Positions 18,075 through 27,042 of a stretch of 60,421 bases of DNA are shown in pieces. The stretch comes from Flavobacteriales bacterium CG_4_9_14_3_um_filter_40_17 (lineage in GTDB: Bacteria; Bacteroidota; Bacteroidia; Flavobacteriales; Flavobacteriaceae): assembly GCA_002790195.1 (NCBI GenBank), contig PFUR01000007.1, positions 1 to 60,421 on the forward strand, given 5' to 3'. A program made the translations under genes and the position numbers. Below the pieces are notes generated by a model that worked only from the letters and a program-made list of their open reading frames with translations, made no database searches and was not told the DNA's origin. Position 1 is the stretch's first letter. Each line of letters opens with the position of its first letter.

Positions 18075-18133
18075 TATACAGTTTAAAATACCGCATCTCA
18101 TCTTTGGAGAGGTTAGAATAAGCCTAATTAGTT

Positions 18134-19408
18134 ATGATGGACACTTTTGAAAACACCTTGGCTTTTGCCCAACAATGCGACCAATCCGACGAACTTAACT
18201 GCTATCAGCAACAATTTTTATTTCCCAAACACAAAGGACAGCCCGTGATTTATTTCACCGGAAATTCACTCGGGCTTCAACCCAAAATCGCTCAAGACTA
18301 CGTCAACGAAGTCATGCAAACATGGGCAGATTACGCGGTGGATGGCCATTTTCATACCGAAAATCCTTGGTGGAGCTACCACGAACGATTGGCATCGCCT
18401 GTGGCAAAAATCGTCGGTGCGCTACCAGAAGAGATTACCGTTATGAATACGCTTACCGTAAACCTTCATCTGTTGATGGTTTCTTTTTACAAACCGACTG
18501 TGCAACGCTTCAAAATTATCTGTGAGGAAAAAGCCTTCCCTTCCGATCAATACATGCTCAACAGCCAGTTTCGTTTTCACGGTTTTGACCCCAAAGAAGC
18601 CCTGATTGAAGTCAAAAAAAGAGCGGGGGAAACATTTTGGCGGACGGAAGACATTTTGCAAACCATCGAAACACACAAAAACGAACTCGCGCTGGTATTT
18701 ATTGGCGGTGTCAACTACTACAACGGGCAAGTTTTTGACATGAAAACCATCACCGAAGCCGGTCACAAGGCAGGTGCATTCGTGGGTTGGGATTTGGCAC
18801 ACGCCGCCGGAAACATCAAACTCAACTTGCACGATTGGGGAGTGGATTTTGCGGCTTGGTGCAGTTACAAATACATGAACAGCGGACCGGGCAACGCTTC
18901 GGGCGTGTTTGTCCATCAAAAGTATTTGGGCAAGAAAGATATTTCACGCTTTGAAGGCTGGTGGGGTCACGACAAACCAACCCGTTTTCTGATGGAACCT
19001 GAGTTCATCCCCATGCCCAATGCCGATGCTTGGCAACTCAGCAACGCGTCTATTTTAAGTTTGGCTCCCTATCTGGCATCGCTCCAACTATTTGAAAAAG
19101 CAGGTATGGATGCCTTGATTGAAAAAAGTAAAAACCTGACGGCATATTTAGAATTTATTTTAAAGCAAACTCATGATTATCAAACCTTTTTTGAACTTAT
19201 TACACCTGAAGAACGCGGATGCCAATTGTCGTTGCTCATCAAAAAAAACGGACGAAAAGTTTTTGCATATCTATCCCAAAACGGGGTCGTAACCGATTGG
19301 CGCGAACCCGGCGTAATCCGCTTAGCACCCACACCTTTCTATTGTTCATTTGAGCAAATGTTTCGTTTTGGTGAAATTTTTAGAGCGGCTGTAAAAGAGA
19401 TAGGATAA
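18134..19408 (+). CDS. kynU: Kynureninase
   Basis: PLP-dependent hydrolase of 424 residues that cleaves kynurenine to anthranilate and alanine (or 3-hydroxykynurenine to 3-hydroxyanthranilate). Family signatures: VIYFTGNSLGLQPK near the N-terminus, HFHTENPWWSYHERLASPVAKIVGA, VGWDLAHAAGNIKLNLHDWGVDFAAWCSYKYMNSGPGNASGVFVH with the PLP Lys in SYKYMN, and GWWGHDKPTRF. Full length. No other kynurenine-pathway gene (tdo, kmo, haao) is in the window, so whether it serves tryptophan breakdown or NAD synthesis is open. An alternative start two codons apart (MM) makes no difference. Confidence 0.95.
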   Translation: MMDTFENTLAFAQQCDQSDELNCYQQQFLFPKHKGQPVIYFTGNSLGLQPKIAQDYVNEVMQTWADYAVDGHFHTENPWWSYHERLASPVAKIVGALPEEITVMNTLTVNLHLLMVSFYKPTVQRFKIICEEKAFPSDQYMLNSQFRFHGFDPKEALIEVKKRAGETFWRTEDILQTIETHKNELALVFIGGVNYYNGQVFDMKTITEAGHKAGAFVGWDLAHAAGNIKLNLHDWGVDFAAWCSYKYMNSGPGNASGVFVHQKYLGKKDISRFEGWWGHDKPTRFLMEPEFIPMPNADAWQLSNASILSLAPYLASLQLFEKAGMDALIEKSKNLTAYLEFILKQTHDYQTFFELITPEERGCQLSLLIKKNGRKVFAYLSQNGVVTDWREPGVIRLAPTPFYCSFEQMFRFGEIFRAAVKEIG

Positions 19409-19450
19409 AAAATTAAATACGTATAAGACTAAAAATACAATGTTTGATTT

Positions 19451-19562
19451 GGGCGTTTCCCCGACGAAGCCTATTTCATAGCCTTGTCGGGGTCGGGCTA
19501 TCCGTTTCAATCTTTTTTTGTCAGAAAGCCAAAAAAAGGATTTCCACTGCTATCCCTAACGC
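19451..19562. repeat. Interspersed Bacteroidetes-type palindromic repeat
   Basis: A 112-bp element lies between kynU and the MFS gene. It starts GGGCGTTTCCCCGAC and ends ATCCCTAACGC, so the ends GCGTT/AACGC are complementary. It contains two internal stems: CCCCGAC with GTCGGGG (about 19458-19492), and a long T-rich/A-rich pair around TCTTTTTTTG and CAAAAAAAGGAT. The framework GGGCGTT..GTCGGGCTATCCG..CTATCCCTAACGC resembles an element I recognise from intergenic regions of many Bacteroidetes genomes. It probably folds as a three-way hairpin in either DNA strand or RNA. Copy number in this genome cannot be judged from one window. Confidence 0.6.
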
Positions 19563-19603
19563 AAGTTGCAAATTTAAATAGTTGTCAAATTTAAAAATAC
19601 AAA

Positions 19604-20761
19604 ATGATCAAAACGCTTCAACTCATTTTTTCCAACCGAAAATATGTCTCCATTTCGATGTGCTTTCTCACCTTGAATATTCTTTTCGGAACTTGGGCAA
19701 TTTACATTCCGGCCATCAAAAAAAAGTTTGCCATTGATGAAGGCCAACTCGGTTTTGCTGTGCTTTTTTTGGGAATTGGCACTTTTTTGATGTTGATTTT
19801 TGCACATAAAATTATAAAAAAAATACACGCCGGCCGCTCGATGGCACTGTCTATTTTTATGCTCATCCTTTCGTTTTCGTTGCCGTTTTTGGCAACCGAT
19901 TATTTCTGGCTTTGTGCAAGTTTGTTTATGATTGGGATTACTTCCGGGCTCGCTGACATTTCGATGAATACCGTGGTTACCGAAATTGAAAAGACAGACG
20001 GGATACACATCATGTCTGCCAACCACGGATTTTTTAGTTTGGGCGGGATGATCAGTGCCGGTATCGGTTCACTCTTTATGCCGATGGTCGAGAATCCACT
20101 GTATCACATGTTGGTCGTCATCTTGATTATGATTGTCTTTAACTTGTTTTTTGTGTCGAATTATTACCCTATATCTTCAAATGAAGTAGAAAAAAATAGT
20201 TTCAATTTCAACTATTTAAAGCCACTTTCCGTGATTATTTTAATCGGGTTTTTTATCATGGCATCGGAGGGAGCCATCGTCGATTGGAGCGCTTTGTACT
20301 TAGAGAAGATTTCTTTGGCCGAAAATAGCTTAATTGGTTTTGGTTATACTGCTTTTTCTTTTGCCATGGCCTTTGGCCGGTTTTTGGGTGACGGCGTCAG
20401 CAAAAAATACGGTTCAAAACGGTTAATTTCTTTTGGAAGTGTAATCGGTATTCTTGGTTTCGGATTGGTCTTGTTGGTTCACCCGATTGTGGCCATTATT
20501 GGTTTTGGAATAGTCGGGTTGGGATTTTCGGTCATTGTTCCCGAGCTTTTCCGCATTGGCGGTAAAGTGCCGAATGTAGAGGCTTCGCAAGGTATTTCAC
20601 TCATAGCCGGTTCGGGATTTTTCGGATTCTTAATCGGCCCGGTTTTGTTGGGCTTTTTAGCTAAAACTTACGACCTGAAAATCAGTATGATTGCCCTGTT
20701 GGGTTTCACCTTAATTTCGCTTTTGGCATCCTTCTCGCTTAAAAATCGCAACAAAGTTTAA
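19604..20761 (+). CDS. MFS transporter
   Basis: Integral membrane protein of 385 residues with about twelve hydrophobic helices and the major-facilitator layout. A charged loop between TM2 and TM3 reads AHKIIKKIHAGRSM, and the second half begins after NSFNFNYLKPLSV with an RFLGDGVSKKYGSKRLISFG loop equivalent to the DxxGR(R/K) motif A. EGAIVDWSALYLEK and MISAGIGSLFMP resemble the YbjJ/fucose-permease-like subgroup. The substrate is unknown. It may be exporter-like; neighbours (kynU upstream, glycerophosphodiesterase downstream) do not decide it. Confidence 0.85.
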   Translation: MIKTLQLIFSNRKYVSISMCFLTLNILFGTWAIYIPAIKKKFAIDEGQLGFAVLFLGIGTFLMLIFAHKIIKKIHAGRSMALSIFMLILSFSLPFLATDYFWLCASLFMIGITSGLADISMNTVVTEIEKTDGIHIMSANHGFFSLGGMISAGIGSLFMPMVENPLYHMLVVILIMIVFNLFFVSNYYPISSNEVEKNSFNFNYLKPLSVIILIGFFIMASEGAIVDWSALYLEKISLAENSLIGFGYTAFSFAMAFGRFLGDGVSKKYGSKRLISFGSVIGILGFGLVLLVHPIVAIIGFGIVGLGFSVIVPELFRIGGKVPNVEASQGISLIAGSGFFGFLIGPVLLGFLAKTYDLKISMIALLGFTLISLLASFSLKNRNKV

Positions 20762-20828
20762 CGGTAACGGTACATTCATTTTAAAAAAATGAATTAATTT
20801 TAGCAGACGAACTTTATTCAAAGTACAA

Positions 20829-21719
20829 ATGTTAAATTCAAAAACAATTCGGATCACACCGATTTTAATCCTATTGATCATGTCAAACAGTTGTTCTCAT
20901 CCCGGCAAATTCGACCTGCAAGGCCATCGTGGCGCACGCGGGCTGATGCCTGAAAACACCATCCCCGCGTTTGAAAAAGCATTGCAATTAGGTGTCAACA
21001 CCTTAGAAATGGATGTGTTGATTACCAAGGATCTTCAAGTTTTGGTGTCGCACGACCCGTGGTTTAATACTGAGTTTTGTGCGGATGCAAACGGGGAGCG
21101 AATTCCCGAATCAGAGGAGCAAAATCATTTGATTTACCAAATGACTTACGCGGAAACACAACAGTACGACTGTGGAAGTATCCCACATCCGCGTTTTCCG
21201 GTACAGAAAAAAATGAAGGTTCACAAACCTTTGCTATCTGATGTGATTGCTTTTGCAGAAGCTTATGCAGCTAAAAACAATTTGCCTTCCGTTGCTTTTA
21301 ATATCGAAATCAAAAGTACGTTGGAAGGCGATTCAGTTTGGCATCCTGCCATTGATGTATTTTCAGATTTGGTATATGAACAGGTAAAAAATATTCCGGT
21401 TTCACTGTTGACCATCCAAAGTTTTGATTTCAGGGTGCTCGAATATTGGCACAAAAAATATCCGAAGGTGCGGCTTGCTGCCTTGGTGGAGGATCAAGGC
21501 TCCGCAAAAGAACATTTGGAAAAACTAAGTTTTTTACCCGCCATATACAGCCCGGATTTCAGTTTGTTAAACCCAAAAGAAATCGAGTTTTTGCACCAAA
21601 AAGGGATTTTGGTCATTCCTTGGACACTCAACGAAGAAGAAGATATAAAAAAAGCACTTGATTGGAAAGTGGATGGTATCATCACCGATTATCCGAACAA
21701 AGCTTTGGTGTTTAAGTGA
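20829..21719 (+). CDS. Glycerophosphodiester phosphodiesterase, lipoprotein
   Basis: Protein of 296 residues. A signal peptide with a lipobox-like MSNSC (Cys about residue 22) suggests a lipid-anchored periplasmic enzyme. The GDPD TIM barrel shows HRGARGLMPENTIPAFEKAL, the metal ligands in NTLEMDVLITKD, the catalytic HD in LVSHDPWF, NIEIKS and the C-terminal PWTLNEEEDIKKALDWKVDGIITDYP. It hydrolyses deacylated phospholipid head-group diesters to glycerol-3-phosphate plus an alcohol. It is followed by a strong terminator and converges on the zinc-ribbon-family gene. Confidence 0.93.
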   Translation: MLNSKTIRITPILILLIMSNSCSHPGKFDLQGHRGARGLMPENTIPAFEKALQLGVNTLEMDVLITKDLQVLVSHDPWFNTEFCADANGERIPESEEQNHLIYQMTYAETQQYDCGSIPHPRFPVQKKMKVHKPLLSDVIAFAEAYAAKNNLPSVAFNIEIKSTLEGDSVWHPAIDVFSDLVYEQVKNIPVSLLTIQSFDFRVLEYWHKKYPKVRLAALVEDQGSAKEHLEKLSFLPAIYSPDFSLLNPKEIEFLHQKGILVIPWTLNEEEDIKKALDWKVDGIITDYPNKALVFK

Positions 21720-21750
21720 AAAAAAGAGCGTTCGGGACGCTCTTTTTATT
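21719..21750. terminator. Intrinsic terminator between gdpD and the zinc-ribbon-family gene
   Basis: AAAAAGAGCG, loop TTCGGGA, CGCTCTTTTTATT. The six-bp GC-containing stem AGAGCG/CGCTCT, extended by A/T pairs, is flanked by A- and T-runs, so it can work for both convergent genes. Confidence 0.85.
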
Positions 21751-21751
21751 G

Positions 21752-22540
21752 TTATGATTTGCTAAATATAGCGACGAGTTGGTCTATTTTTTCTTTCTCT
21801 TCGTTTGCCAATTCATGGTCGATTAAGATTCGTCCGCTGTGTTCGTCTGAAATGATTTTTTTGCGTGAGGCAATTTCCATTTGCACTTGAGGCGGAATGG
21901 TAAAGTAAGATCCGCCCGATGCACCGCGGTCAATCGAAACGATTGCCTGACCGTTTTTCACATTGGTGCGGATGCGTTTGTAAGCCATCAGCAAACGATC
22001 TTCGATTTTCGCTTCAAACTCTTTTGATTTTTCCAAAAGCGATTTTTCTTCTTTTTCGGTTTCAGCCATGATCGCATCGAGTTCACTTTTTTTATGATTC
22101 AGGTGTTGCGTTCGCTCTTCAATCTTTTCTGAAATTCCAACAATTTGGTCTTTCTTAAATATTGTTTGCGCATTGTATTCTCTTATATGTTTTTCAGCCA
22201 ATTGGATTTCGAGTTCTTGAAACTCCATCTCCTTTGAAATGGAATTGAATTCGCGATTGTTGCGAACATTTTTTTGTTGATCGGTATATTTTTTAATCAA
22301 GGTTTTAGACTCTTCAATCGCATTTTTCTTGGTCTTAATATCTCTCTCTATGGTTTCTAATTCAGTAGTCAATTTTTGGAATCGAACCGTAAAACCTGCA
22401 ATATCATCTTCAAGATCCTCCACTTCGAGTGGCAATTCGCCTCTCATGCTTCTAATTTCGTCAATTCTGGAATCTATTAATTGCAAATCGTACAATGCTC
22501 TTAGTTTCTCTTCGACGGTAGCTTCAATCTTGTTTGCCAT
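21752..22540 (-). CDS. Coiled-coil protein of the C4 zinc-ribbon family with lost Cys residues
   Basis: Protein of 262 residues, dominated by a long coiled coil (about 1-190; heptad-like runs of E/K/L such as LEDDIAGFTVRFQKLTTELETIERDIKTKK). The C-terminal region corresponds to the C4-type zinc ribbon of this family. Where relatives have CxxC...CxxCGRIL, this protein reads DRGASGGSYFTIPPQVQMEIASRKKIISDEHSGRILID, so the four zinc Cys are replaced by Ala, Ser, Asp and Ser while the fold signature (IPPQ, GRIL) is kept. It is 4 bp downstream of the nif3-like gene, its usual partner. The function of the pair is not established; nucleic-acid or tRNA-related roles have been proposed for relatives. 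Confidence 0.88.
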   Translation of the reverse strand: MANKIEATVEEKLRALYDLQLIDSRIDEIRSMRGELPLEVEDLEDDIAGFTVRFQKLTTELETIERDIKTKKNAIEESKTLIKKYTDQQKNVRNNREFNSISKEMEFQELEIQLAEKHIREYNAQTIFKKDQIVGISEKIEERTQHLNHKKSELDAIMAETEKEEKSLLEKSKEFEAKIEDRLLMAYKRIRTNVKNGQAIVSIDRGASGGSYFTIPPQVQMEIASRKKIISDEHSGRILIDHELANEEKEKIDQLVAIFSKS

Positions 22541-22544
22541 AGCT

Positions 22545-23639
22545 TTAGGTATAATGGATAGGGTTTGTATTCAGCTTCGATAAAACGACTGCAAAATTAG
22601 GGATTTTTTTTACAAGATAATCATGAATTAAATTTTTTGTAAACTGTTCACTCTCAAAATGTCCCACGTCTGCGAGCAAAATAGTTCCTTCAGATTCGTA
22701 AAATTGATGGTATTTTAGGTCGCCGGTGACCAAGGCATCTGCACCTTGTGCGATTGCTTGACCGATAGAAAAAGCACCCGAACCGGCCAAAACGGCTACA
22801 TTTTGGATGTCTTTTTTCAACAAACCGGAATGACGGACTATTTGCAGATTTAATTTTTCTTTTAGATGTTCTAAAAAAGCTTGTCCACTCATGGGTTTTG
22901 GCAAACGGCCAATCATGCCAATCCCGATGTCCCGGCGGGTGTTCAGCGTCTGATAAAGTTCATAAGCAACCTCTTCGTAAGGATGGTTTGCAAACAATGC
23001 ATGTAGGATATTTTCTTTCAAGTGATTTGGGAAAATTACACCGAGTTGAATCTCTTCCTCCGTATGTCTTTTGCCTTTTTCACCAATCGTCGGATGGGCG
23101 TTTTCATTTGCCCGGAAAGTACCTTTCCCTTCAAGCGAAAAACTACATTGATCATAGTTTCCGATATTTCCTGCGCCGGATGCAAACAACGATTCTTTTA
23201 AGCTTTCTGCTTGGTTTTTAGGAACATACGTTAGCAGTTTTAGAATACCGGAAGACTGTGGAATCAAAATTTTTGAATTTTCCAAACCAATCGCTTCACT
23301 CAGAACTTTGTTAGTCCCGTGTGGTTGATTGTCTAAGGCAGTATGCAGGGCATAAATAGCAATCTTGTTTTGTATGGCTTTGATAACGGCTCGTTCGACG
23401 TATGTCTTTCCGGTTATTTTTTTGATTCCTTCAAACAGGATTGGATGGTAACTCACAATCAGGTTGCAGTTGTTTTGGACGGCTTCATCCACCACCTCAT
23501 CAAGGGTGTCGTGGCAAACCAATATAGACTTGAGTGTTTCGTTTGGGTCACCAACCAAAAGTCCCGTATTGTCAAAACTTTCCGCGTAGGCATTAGGAGC
23601 CCAATCTTCCAATAAACGGATGGCCTCGTGCAACTTCAT
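22545..23639 (-). CDS. Nif3-like dinuclear metal-centre protein
   Basis: Protein of 364 residues in the NIF3/YbgI (GTP cyclohydrolase 1 type 2 homologue) family. Metal ligands are in SYHPILFEGIKKI and ALHTALDNQPHGTN, and in the C-terminal LADVGHFESEQF. A middle PII-like insertion (roughly 130-240; LTYVPKNQAESLKESLFASGAGNIGNYDQCSF, HPYEEVAYELY) makes this the long form common in Firmicutes and Bacteroidetes. AFDNTGLLVGDP is the N-terminal signature. Hexameric assembly is expected from the family; the substrate is unknown. It is co-transcribed with the coiled-coil gene downstream. Confidence 0.93.
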   Translation of the reverse strand: MKLHEAIRLLEDWAPNAYAESFDNTGLLVGDPNETLKSILVCHDTLDEVVDEAVQNNCNLIVSYHPILFEGIKKITGKTYVERAVIKAIQNKIAIYALHTALDNQPHGTNKVLSEAIGLENSKILIPQSSGILKLLTYVPKNQAESLKESLFASGAGNIGNYDQCSFSLEGKGTFRANENAHPTIGEKGKRHTEEEIQLGVIFPNHLKENILHALFANHPYEEVAYELYQTLNTRRDIGIGMIGRLPKPMSGQAFLEHLKEKLNLQIVRHSGLLKKDIQNVAVLAGSGAFSIGQAIAQGADALVTGDLKYHQFYESEGTILLADVGHFESEQFTKNLIHDYLVKKIPNFAVVLSKLNTNPIHYT

Positions 23640-23703
23640 TGTTTAAATTTAATTTAGAGACGGAAAAATGTTTCTAACTTCAAAAATATATTAATTTCGT
23701 GAC

Positions 23704-24708
23704 ATGAGATGGATTAGAAAATTTTTATTGCCCTTTTCCGGTATTTATTATCTGATAAGCACTTTTCGTAATGTGTTTTTTGACATAGGCTGGCTACCTT
23801 CCGAAAAGTTTTCCGTACCCGTGATTGTCATCGGCAACCTGAATGTGGGCGGAACGGGGAAAACGCCGATGGTAGAGTTTTTACTTATGAACTTTCAAGC
23901 AAATTATAGGCTGGCAGTATTAAGCCGCGGATATGGGCGGAAATCAAAAGGTTTTTTTTTGGCGGGAGACAACTCAGACGCACGGCAATTGGGTGATGAG
24001 CCTTACCAAATCTACAAAAAATTTTCCGCGGTTGATGTGGCTGTCGATGTAAACAGGCGGAAAGGGATTGCCAAACTTTTGGGGCACAATCCCACACTCG
24101 ATTGCATCATTTTGGATGATGCCTTTCAACACAGGTATGTGAAACCCGAATTTACCGTGCTGCTCACAGCTTATGGTGATATTTTTAACGACGATTTTCT
24201 GCTACCTGCCGGTAATCTGCGCGAGTCGGGTAGGGGAGCCACACGAGCAGATGTAATCGTGGTGACCAAATGCCCGGTACAGCTTTCGGAAACGGAGAAA
24301 AAATCGATTGAACGAAAAGTAAATCCTTTGCCACATCAAAAACTTTTTTTTACTGCGATTTCTTACGGTTCAGAAGTGGTAAACAATCATGGAAGAATTC
24401 CCTTAAAATCGCTTGTAAACCAAAAGATTTGTTTGGTTACCGGAATTGCCAACCCTCAGCCGTTAGTTGATTTTCTGAAAAGCCAAAGCATAGAATTTGA
24501 GCATTTTAAATTTTCAGATCATCACGATTTTACGGAAGCCGAAATAAACAATATCAACCAGAAGCCCTTTGTCTTAACTACCGAGAAAGACTTCGTGCGC
24601 CTCGGAAACAACATCCGGGCGAACTGTTGTTATTTGCCGGTTGAGGTTGTGTTTTTGGGAGAGCAAGCGGAGTTTGTTGAAGGGATAAGGAAAGTTTTGG
24701 TGTCGTAA
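23704..24708 (+). CDS. lpxK: Tetraacyldisaccharide 4'-kinase
   Basis: Protein of 334 residues that phosphorylates the 4'-position of the lipid A disaccharide precursor at the inner membrane. A hydrophobic N-terminal helix (LLPFSGIYYLISTFRNVFFD) precedes the Walker A loop VIGNLNVGGTGKTPMVEFLL, then AVLSRGYGRKSKGF, LGDEPYQIYKKF, DCIILDDAFQHRYVKPEFTVLL and LLPAGNLRES, all LpxK signatures. Full length. It is divergent from nif3 and stands alone, as lpx genes in Bacteroidetes often do. Confidence 0.95.
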   Translation: MRWIRKFLLPFSGIYYLISTFRNVFFDIGWLPSEKFSVPVIVIGNLNVGGTGKTPMVEFLLMNFQANYRLAVLSRGYGRKSKGFFLAGDNSDARQLGDEPYQIYKKFSAVDVAVDVNRRKGIAKLLGHNPTLDCIILDDAFQHRYVKPEFTVLLTAYGDIFNDDFLLPAGNLRESGRGATRADVIVVTKCPVQLSETEKKSIERKVNPLPHQKLFFTAISYGSEVVNNHGRIPLKSLVNQKICLVTGIANPQPLVDFLKSQSIEFEHFKFSDHHDFTEAEINNINQKPFVLTTEKDFVRLGNNIRANCCYLPVEVVFLGEQAEFVEGIRKVLVS

Positions 24709-24924
24709 AATTTTCTAGAATCATGTAGAAACGTCTAATTTACCAAATAGAGACCGCCTCAGCTATTGACTAAAAACTACAATCATAAAGAATTAATTTA
24801 CATTTTTGGCATAGTTAATTTGATTGAATGTGTTTTAAATATAAATTTTTAATTGTTTAAGACGCTATTGATTCCAAAACGTAAATGGAAGAAAAATGAA
24901 TTTTACTAACCAATACCTACCATT

Positions 24925-27042
24925 TTGAAAACCCAAAAAATATGTCTTATTATTTTTTTGATAGCAGGGTTAAATGCCTGTCAAAATAAAAACAACCAGC
25001 CAACTATAAAAAGCCAAGATTGGGCTGATTATTTGGGAGGCCCAGATCGAAACCATTATTCAGAACTGACGCAAATCAATCTCGACAATGTCAAAAAACT
25101 TCGGGTTGCGTGGACACACCAGCTTCCAGACAGCGGCCAGATGCAGATGAACCCACTCATCAAAGACAAAACACTCTATGGCGTTTCTCCCTCGCTTCAA
25201 GCGTTTGCCTTAGATGCCGTTACTGGCGAAGAACTGTGGAGGTTTGGCGACCCACTCAAGGTTTGGTACGGCACCAGCCGAGGGGTAGCGTACTGGACAG
25301 ACGGAATAGAAAAACGCATCTTTTTTGTTTCCGGAACATATCTTTACGCCTTGAATGCCTTGACCGGTAAGCTTATATTAAGTTTTGGCGATCAGGGAAA
25401 ATTAGACTTGCATACGGGACTTCCGGAGGTGGCACAAAACAAGTTCGTTTCCTCCACCACACCCGGAACCATCTACAAAAACCTCATCGTCATGCCAGTT
25501 CGGGTGTCTGAAGGTTTAGATGCTGCGCCCGGCGATGTTCGTGCTTTCGATGTGGTTTCGGGAAAATTGGTCTGGACTTTTCACACCATTCCGCATCCGG
25601 GCGAAGCGGGCTACGAAAGCTGGGGAAACAAAAAAGCCTATTTGAACAATAGCGGAGTTGGAGCAGTCAACAACTGGGCGGGGATGGCGGTTGATACCCT
25701 TTCGGGTACATTGTTTGTCCCGCTGGGTTCGGCTGCACCTGATTTTTATGGTGGGCAACGTCCGGGAAGCCTTTTGTATGCAAACAGTTTAGTTGCATTA
25801 GATGCAAATACAGGGAAATTAAAATGGCACTTCCAATTCACCCATCACGACATTTGGGATCGGGATTTGCCGGCATCGCCCAATTTGATTACGGTGTCGC
25901 ATCAGGGGAAGAAAATAAAAGCAGTTGCACAAATAACCAAACAGGGTTTTGTATTTGTTTTTGACAGAGAAACAGGCAAACCTCTTTTTGAAATTGTGGA
26001 GCGGAAAGTTCCCAAATCCACACTCCCGGGAGAAATAACATGGCAAACACAACCTTTTCCGGTAAAACCCCAGCCCTTTGCCCGTCAGTCTGATGAATTG
26101 ACAGAATCCGATTTGAGTCCGTATGCCGAAAACAAGGCAGAATTGTTGGAAACTTTCAAAAAAACAAACCGAAGCATTTTTGCGCCGCCAGGTTTGGAAT
26201 CGGTGCTTTTGCTTCCGGGTTATGACGGTGGCGCGGAGTGGGGCGGAGCGGCTGCCGATCCGGATGATGGGATTTTGTACGTAAATGCGAATGAGATGGC
26301 TTGGTTTCTTCAAATGGAGAAGGTCAAGGAATCGGAATCACTTTCTTCATTGGGAGAAAAAGGATACCAAACGCATTGTGCAGCTTGTCATCAAAGCGAC
26401 CTGAGCGGGAATCCGGTAAGTGGTTATCCTTCTTTGGCTAATATTGCCACCCGATTGAAAAAATCAGAAGCATTGAACATTGTGAACAACGGAAAAGGTA
26501 TGATGGTAGGATTTTCTCAACTTTCATTGGAAGAAAAAAACGCCATTCTCAGTTATGTTTTTAAAGATGAAAAGCAAGAAATTATCACTGAAAAAATCAA
26601 AATGGATACTTTGGCAATACCTTTTACGCACAAAGGTTACCAAAAATTCTTAGACAGCAACGGGCTTCCTGCCATCAGTCCGCCTTGGGGATCGTTACAT
26701 GCCATTGACCTCAATTCGGGTACTTATCTCTGGTCTATTCCATTTGGTGACACCCCTTGGCTGAAAGCAAAAGGATATCCGCAAACGGGAAGTGAAAACT
26801 ACGGCGGCCCGGTGGTGACCAAAAGCGGACTGCTTATCATTGCGGCGACCAAAGACGGTTTTCTGCGAATTTTCAACAAGCATACTGGTGCATTGCTTTG
26901 GGAATATCAACTGCCAGCAGCCTCTTTCGCCACTCCTTCCACCTATATGATAGACGGTAAGCAATACATTGTCTTGGCTTGCGGTGGTGAAAAATTGGGG
27001 ACGCCCAAAGGTAATGTGATTATGGCTTTTGCCTTGGAGTGA
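24925..27042 (+). CDS. Lipoprotein PQQ-dependent dehydrogenase with inserted cytochrome c
   Basis: Protein of 705 residues. The likely start is TTG (no in-frame ATG lies nearby upstream), giving MKTQKICLIIFLIAGLNAC with a lipobox ending at Cys19. The body is an eight-bladed quinoprotein beta-propeller (WADYLGGPDRNHYSELTQINLDNVKKLRVAW; GTSRGVAYW; GTIYKNLIVMP; repeated W-motifs such as ALDAVTGEELWRFG). A class I cytochrome c domain is inserted at about 475-555, with CAACH at 484-488 and GMMVGFSQLS carrying the probable axial Met. The propeller then resumes (PPWGSLHAIDLNSGTYLW; TKDGFLRIFNKHTGALLWEYQLP). It would oxidise an alcohol or sugar in the periplasm and pass electrons to heme. The substrate is unknown and no PQQ biosynthesis gene is present in the window. 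Confidence 0.88.
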   Translation: MKTQKICLIIFLIAGLNACQNKNNQPTIKSQDWADYLGGPDRNHYSELTQINLDNVKKLRVAWTHQLPDSGQMQMNPLIKDKTLYGVSPSLQAFALDAVTGEELWRFGDPLKVWYGTSRGVAYWTDGIEKRIFFVSGTYLYALNALTGKLILSFGDQGKLDLHTGLPEVAQNKFVSSTTPGTIYKNLIVMPVRVSEGLDAAPGDVRAFDVVSGKLVWTFHTIPHPGEAGYESWGNKKAYLNNSGVGAVNNWAGMAVDTLSGTLFVPLGSAAPDFYGGQRPGSLLYANSLVALDANTGKLKWHFQFTHHDIWDRDLPASPNLITVSHQGKKIKAVAQITKQGFVFVFDRETGKPLFEIVERKVPKSTLPGEITWQTQPFPVKPQPFARQSDELTESDLSPYAENKAELLETFKKTNRSIFAPPGLESVLLLPGYDGGAEWGGAAADPDDGILYVNANEMAWFLQMEKVKESESLSSLGEKGYQTHCAACHQSDLSGNPVSGYPSLANIATRLKKSEALNIVNNGKGMMVGFSQLSLEEKNAILSYVFKDEKQEIITEKIKMDTLAIPFTHKGYQKFLDSNGLPAISPPWGSLHAIDLNSGTYLWSIPFGDTPWLKAKGYPQTGSENYGGPVVTKSGLLIIAATKDGFLRIFNKHTGALLWEYQLPAASFATPSTYMIDGKQYIVLACGGEKLGTPKGNVIMAFALE

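Noticed and set aside
20782-20810. Palindrome ATTCATTTT..AAAATGAAT after the MFS gene considered as a terminator
   Set aside because: The stem is entirely A/T and no T-run follows directly; it is too weak to call.
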